Shown one piece after another: positions 62,886 to 64,000 of a stretch of 64,000 nt of DNA. Made by a program: the position numbers and the translations under genes. The stretch comes from Phycisphaeraceae bacterium (GTDB lineage: Bacteria; Planctomycetota; Phycisphaerae; Phycisphaerales; UBA1924). Location: positions 1-64,000 of the forward strand of contig RECQ01000026.1 in NCBI GenBank assembly GCA_007693965.1, written 5' to 3'. Position 1 is the first letter of the stretch. Every line of letters starts with the position of its first letter. The notes under the pieces were generated by a model. That model saw nothing but the letters and a program-made list of their open reading frames with translations, searched no databases and was not told the origin of the DNA.

Positions 62886-62918
62886 GCCGCGACGCACGGG
62901 GCGGCGCCGCGCTGTAGC

Positions 62919-63758
62919 GTGGGCGACGACTTGGAGAGTCGCAGGAATGTAATCGGCGTCGATTTCAGCGCCGCCGCGGACGCGGGGCGTCGGATGTGGA
63001 TTGCGCGCGCGGAGGCTCCTGCGGACGGAGTCGGCCCGGCTGAGATTCGATCCTGCATTCCTGCGGAGGAGCTGCCCGGCTCCGGGCGCGACCGCGACAT
63101 GGCCATGGCGGGTGTTCGGACGCTGCTGGCGGAGAGCGGCGACTGCGTCGCGGGGCTGGATTTCCCATTCGGACTCCCGGCGCCACTGGTCTCGGAATCG
63201 ACGTGGCTCGCGTTTCTTCGCGCTCATGCGCAGCGCTGTCCGGACGCGGCGACATTCCGACGCTTGTGTCGTGAGGCATCGGACGGGCGAGAGTTGAAGC
63301 GCCTCACTGATGTGGAGACCAGGACCCCATTCTCGCCGTACAACCTGCGGCTGCACCGGCAGACGCACCACGGGCTGCGCGACATCCTGGCGCCGCTGGT
63401 GCTGGAGGGTCGCGCTACTGCGTCGCCCATGCAGCCGATGCGCATCGGCGCCCCCCTTCTGCTGGAGATCTGCCCTGCTTCGACACTGAAGCGCGAAGGT
63501 GTGCCCGCCATCTACAAAGGCGCGACTGATGAACACCAGGCGTCACGCCGGAGGATCCTGAAGGCGATGGAGGGGGCCGCGCTGGTGCGCATCGCATCAC
63601 GCACGTTGCGGCGGCGCGTGCTGGAGGACGCCGGTGGCGATGCGCTGGATGCGGTCATCGCGGCGGGCGCCGCGGCAAGGGCGATACGGGAGGGGGCCTT
63701 GAAGGACGCGGGTGTCGGGTCCGGAGCGCATGCGATCGAGGGGCGCGTGTTTACCTGA
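62919..63758 (+). CDS. DUF429-family (RNase H-fold) protein
   Basis: A 279-residue protein. NVIGVDFSAAAD (about 10-21), AGLDFPFGLPAPL and the C-terminal GGDALDAVIAAGAAARAI match the DUF429 pattern of a predicted RNase H-like nuclease; the Asp in GVDFS and the late DALDA pair would be metal ligands. Substrate and role are unknown. The start is uncertain: GTG 62919 is given, TTG 62931 is possible, and no ATG fits. It follows the dockerin protein by 33 bases. Confidence 0.72.
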   Translation: MGDDLESRRNVIGVDFSAAADAGRRMWIARAEAPADGVGPAEIRSCIPAEELPGSGRDRDMAMAGVRTLLAESGDCVAGLDFPFGLPAPLVSESTWLAFLRAHAQRCPDAATFRRLCREASDGRELKRLTDVETRTPFSPYNLRLHRQTHHGLRDILAPLVLEGRATASPMQPMRIGAPLLLEICPASTLKREGVPAIYKGATDEHQASRRRILKAMEGAALVRIASRTLRRRVLEDAGGDALDAVIAAGAAARAIREGALKDAGVGSGAHAIEGRVFT

Positions 63759-63802
63759 ACGCGCGGGCGCTGCGTCGAACCGCTCGGCCGCTGCGATTCG
63801 GA

Positions 63803-64000
63803 TCAGCGGCGCAGGGGGAACTCAAGTTCAAGATCGTCGTCGGTGTCGGGCAGACCGTCCGGGCCATCGCTGATGAGGCGGAGCCTGGCGCCGCCGTCGA
63901 TGACTTCGAAGCGGTAGCGGTTGCCCCACGGATCGATGAGCGTGTCGGATGAGAGGTTGGCGAGCTCGGTGAGCGCGTCCGGGGCGTCGCCGTGCTGGTT
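63803..64000 (-). CDS. Type II secretion GspG-like pseudopilin, 3' part
   Basis: The last 65 codons of a gene whose 5' end is beyond the window. The translation holds LTELANLSSDTLIDPWGNRY, FEVIDGGARLRLISDGPDG and a Asp-rich end followed by LELEFPLRR. The DPWG-x-Y-x-F and SDGPDG-x-x-DTDDD pattern is the calcium-binding C-terminus of GspG major pseudopilins of type II secretion. It is convergent with the DUF429 gene. Confidence 0.8.
   Translation of the reverse strand, partial: NQHGDAPDALTELANLSSDTLIDPWGNRYRFEVIDGGARLRLISDGPDGLPDTDDDLELEFPLRR

Overview
The window looks like a chromosome segment of a planctomycete, probably class Phycisphaerae. The basis is a high-GC genome with a bacterial 16S rRNA 3' end that is not followed by 23S or 5S genes, three secreted proteins ending in paired dockerin-like GDxNxDGxV/DL..LL..WG repeats, a Minf_1886-family protein, prepilin-like and pseudopilin-like proteins, and many dispersed palindromic repeats. 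This assignment is inferred from sequence features, not from a database search.

Layout. 0-0.8 kb: 3' end of 16S rRNA, a strong terminator and a small array of a 57-bp-period repeat. 0.8-3.5 kb: the two 3-oxoacid CoA-transferase subunits, separated by two tiny membrane-protein genes and an opposing alpha/beta hydrolase. 3.5-4.2 kb: a REP-associated tyrosine transposase bracketed by palindromes. 4.3-9.6 kb: M19 dipeptidase, M48 lipoprotein protease, MenG/UbiE, a B12-binding-like protein and an MBL-fold protein. 9.9-13.8 kb: an ECF sigma / membrane anti-sigma-like / secreted protein operon with ATGA overlaps. 13.9-18 kb: BipA and ProS; ProS carries a REP-derived insertion in frame. 18.1-19.3 kb: a lower-GC island with an Mrr-like nuclease. 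19.7-22.5 kb: a VOC protein and an ArsR-SRPBCC-DUF1579 operon. 22.6-26.3 kb: erythromycin-esterase-like protein, beta-carbonic anhydrase, purE-purK. 26.3-29.3 kb: a lower-GC four-gene operon (GHKL ATPase, STAS-like/winged-helix regulator, small unknown protein, Cys-rich DUF4417-like protein), the best candidate here for an undescribed system. 29.4-36.3 kb: dockerin protein, a candidate structured RNA, ffh, AI-2E-type permease, Minf_1886 protein, DNA-3-methyladenine glycosylase. 36.3-42 kb: ccsA and resB (cytochrome c maturation) and an amidohydrolase. 42-48 kb: OmpA lipoprotein, DJ-1/PfpI protein, MlaE-type permease, lipoprotein, rhodanese, S9 peptidase. 48-54.4 kb: tRNA-Arg(CCT), FG-GAP propeller protein, ribD, RNase HII-like protein, a pilin-like protein with an unannotated 49-residue membrane protein, tRNA-Leu(CAG). 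54.7-64 kb: recA, murD with a repeat-encoded tail, mgtE, M28 peptidase, a second propeller/Ig/dockerin protein, a DUF429 protein and the 3' end of a gspG-like gene.

Two themes run through the window. First, genes fall into two start classes. Some have a clear Shine-Dalgarno sequence. At least a dozen others have a TANNNT box ending 6-7 bases before the start codon, so transcription should begin at or next to the start codon (leaderless mRNA). Second, short palindromic repeats are common and have entered coding sequence at least twice: the 57-bp repeat forms the C-terminal tail of MurD and also lies behind 16S rRNA, and a GGGAGAGGG-type palindrome sits inside the ProS editing-domain region.
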